Origin: Pseudomonadota bacterium
GTDB lineage: Bacteria; Pseudomonadota; Gammaproteobacteria; Steroidobacterales; Steroidobacteraceae
Length of the DNA: 6,220 nucleotides
Direction of reading: 5' to 3'
Assembly: GCA_021850555.1 (NCBI GenBank)
Contig: JAJZLX010000515.1
Location: forward strand, 1-6,220
The stretch's first letter is position 1. Every line of letters starts with the position of its first letter. This document shows positions 5,692 through 6,220 of the stretch, piece by piece. A program made the translations under genes and the position numbers. Under the pieces are notes generated by a model. It was not told the DNA's origin. It did not search any database and saw only the letters and a list, made by a program, of their open reading frames with translations.

Positions 5692-6220
5692 CTATGGATC
5701 GACAGCAACGATTTTGAGCTTACCCGCCGACCAGAAGAGGAAATCGAGCGCTTTGATCGGCGGCAAGGTGGCGGCCAGGGGATATTGAGCTTCGAGGGCG
5801 GTCACGACCGCGGGAAGCGTTGAGCCGGCCAGAAGTGTGGTGTAGAGACCGCCGAGCCACTCGTAGAATTGCAGGTAGCGATCGAGCCCCTGAGCGAAGT
5901 TTTTTCCGCCGGCGGGCGGCGAAAAGCCGAGCGCCTCCCCGACAGCACGATCGTAGATTGGATAGCCAGGGCTTACCGTAGCGGCAAGCTTTGTGACAAA
6001 GGAGAACTGCAACGACTTGTGCTTTCGGAGAGTCTTGTATCGATGAAGATCAGCGGCGATCACCCGCAGGTCGATCGTCCCGGAAACGCGCGCCCTCTCC
6101 ATCAGCTTGAAATACTGCGACTTGAAGTCCGACGTCAATCCCGCATTGTCCAGACGGTAGTACGATCGGTACACGAACTGGAAGAGGGGGTTCTTGTCGA
6201 CTCCGCCCCGCGCGCACTCC
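5692..6220 (-). CDS. Hypothetical protein, C-terminal part (5' end beyond right window edge)
   Basis: Not recognised by name. The frame is open without a stop to the right edge (first visible residues ECARGGVDKNPLFQFVYRSY), so 175 residues are the C-terminal part of a longer protein. The GTG at 6174 is internal and unlikely to be the start. Visible segments are a helical stretch (YRSYYRLDNAGLTSDFKSQY), then LQFSFVTKLAATVSPGYPIY followed by DRAVGEALGF (visible residues about 70-99), and near the end KALDFLFWSAGKLKI. The combination SF-x-(S/T)KL...P..PIYD..V...LD..FW recalls a widespread group of uncharacterised bacterial proteins that some annotations relate to helix-hairpin-helix DNA glycosylase-like folds. 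This is a recollection of pattern, not a search result. It converges on the kfrA-like gene. No signal peptide or clear membrane segment is visible. Coding status is well supported by the motif and the open frame; function unknown. Confidence 0.7.
   Translation of the reverse strand, partial: ECARGGVDKNPLFQFVYRSYYRLDNAGLTSDFKSQYFKLMERARVSGTIDLRVIAADLHRYKTLRKHKSLQFSFVTKLAATVSPGYPIYDRAVGEALGFSPPAGGKNFAQGLDRYLQFYEWLGGLYTTLLAGSTLPAVVTALEAQYPLAATLPPIKALDFLFWSAGKLKIVAVDP

Overview
This is a GC-rich accessory region, most likely from a proteobacterium. That assignment is an inference from base composition, from the KfrA-like protein (a family best known from proteobacterial plasmids) and from the mix of restriction-modification, recombinase and small zinc-binding proteins. 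Nothing in the window fixes the species, or whether the replicon is a plasmid, an integrated element or a chromosomal island.

Layout. On the + strand, bases 1-2292 hold the end of a type I restriction-modification operon: hsdM (5' end cut by the window edge), then hsdS overlapping it by 11 bases. No hsdR is visible. From 2369 to 4549 five genes read on the - strand in close succession. In transcription order they are a small SEC-C zinc-motif protein, a four-cysteine zinc-ribbon-like protein, a DUF6429-family protein, a 260-residue protein with a predicted winged-helix head and a PD-(D/E)xK nuclease-like core, and a resolvase/invertase-type serine recombinase. Gaps between them are 7, 10, 28 and 24 bases. 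The first two junctions share the same TGAGG arrangement, in which the stop codon overlaps the next gene's Shine-Dalgarno. Divergent from this train, a kfrA-like gene runs on the + strand from 4712 to 5629. The stretch between the divergent starts (4550-4711) carries inverted repeats and a likely promoter. From 5692 to the right edge is the C-terminal part of an unrecognised protein on the - strand.

How it may work together. HsdM and HsdS would form the methyltransferase and specificity core of a type I system. KfrA-like proteins bind DNA through the N-terminus and oligomerise through a long coiled coil, so this one may repress its own promoter and perhaps the divergent operon. The PD-(D/E)xK protein is the most interesting candidate, as a possible uncharacterised nuclease transcribed with three small putative metal-binding or unknown proteins and a recombinase, next to a type I methylase. 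An 11-bp perfect inverted repeat straddles the recombinase stop codon where the recombinase and hsdS converge. That this block is one system is a hypothesis; its parts could equally be unrelated genes gathered in a mobile region.
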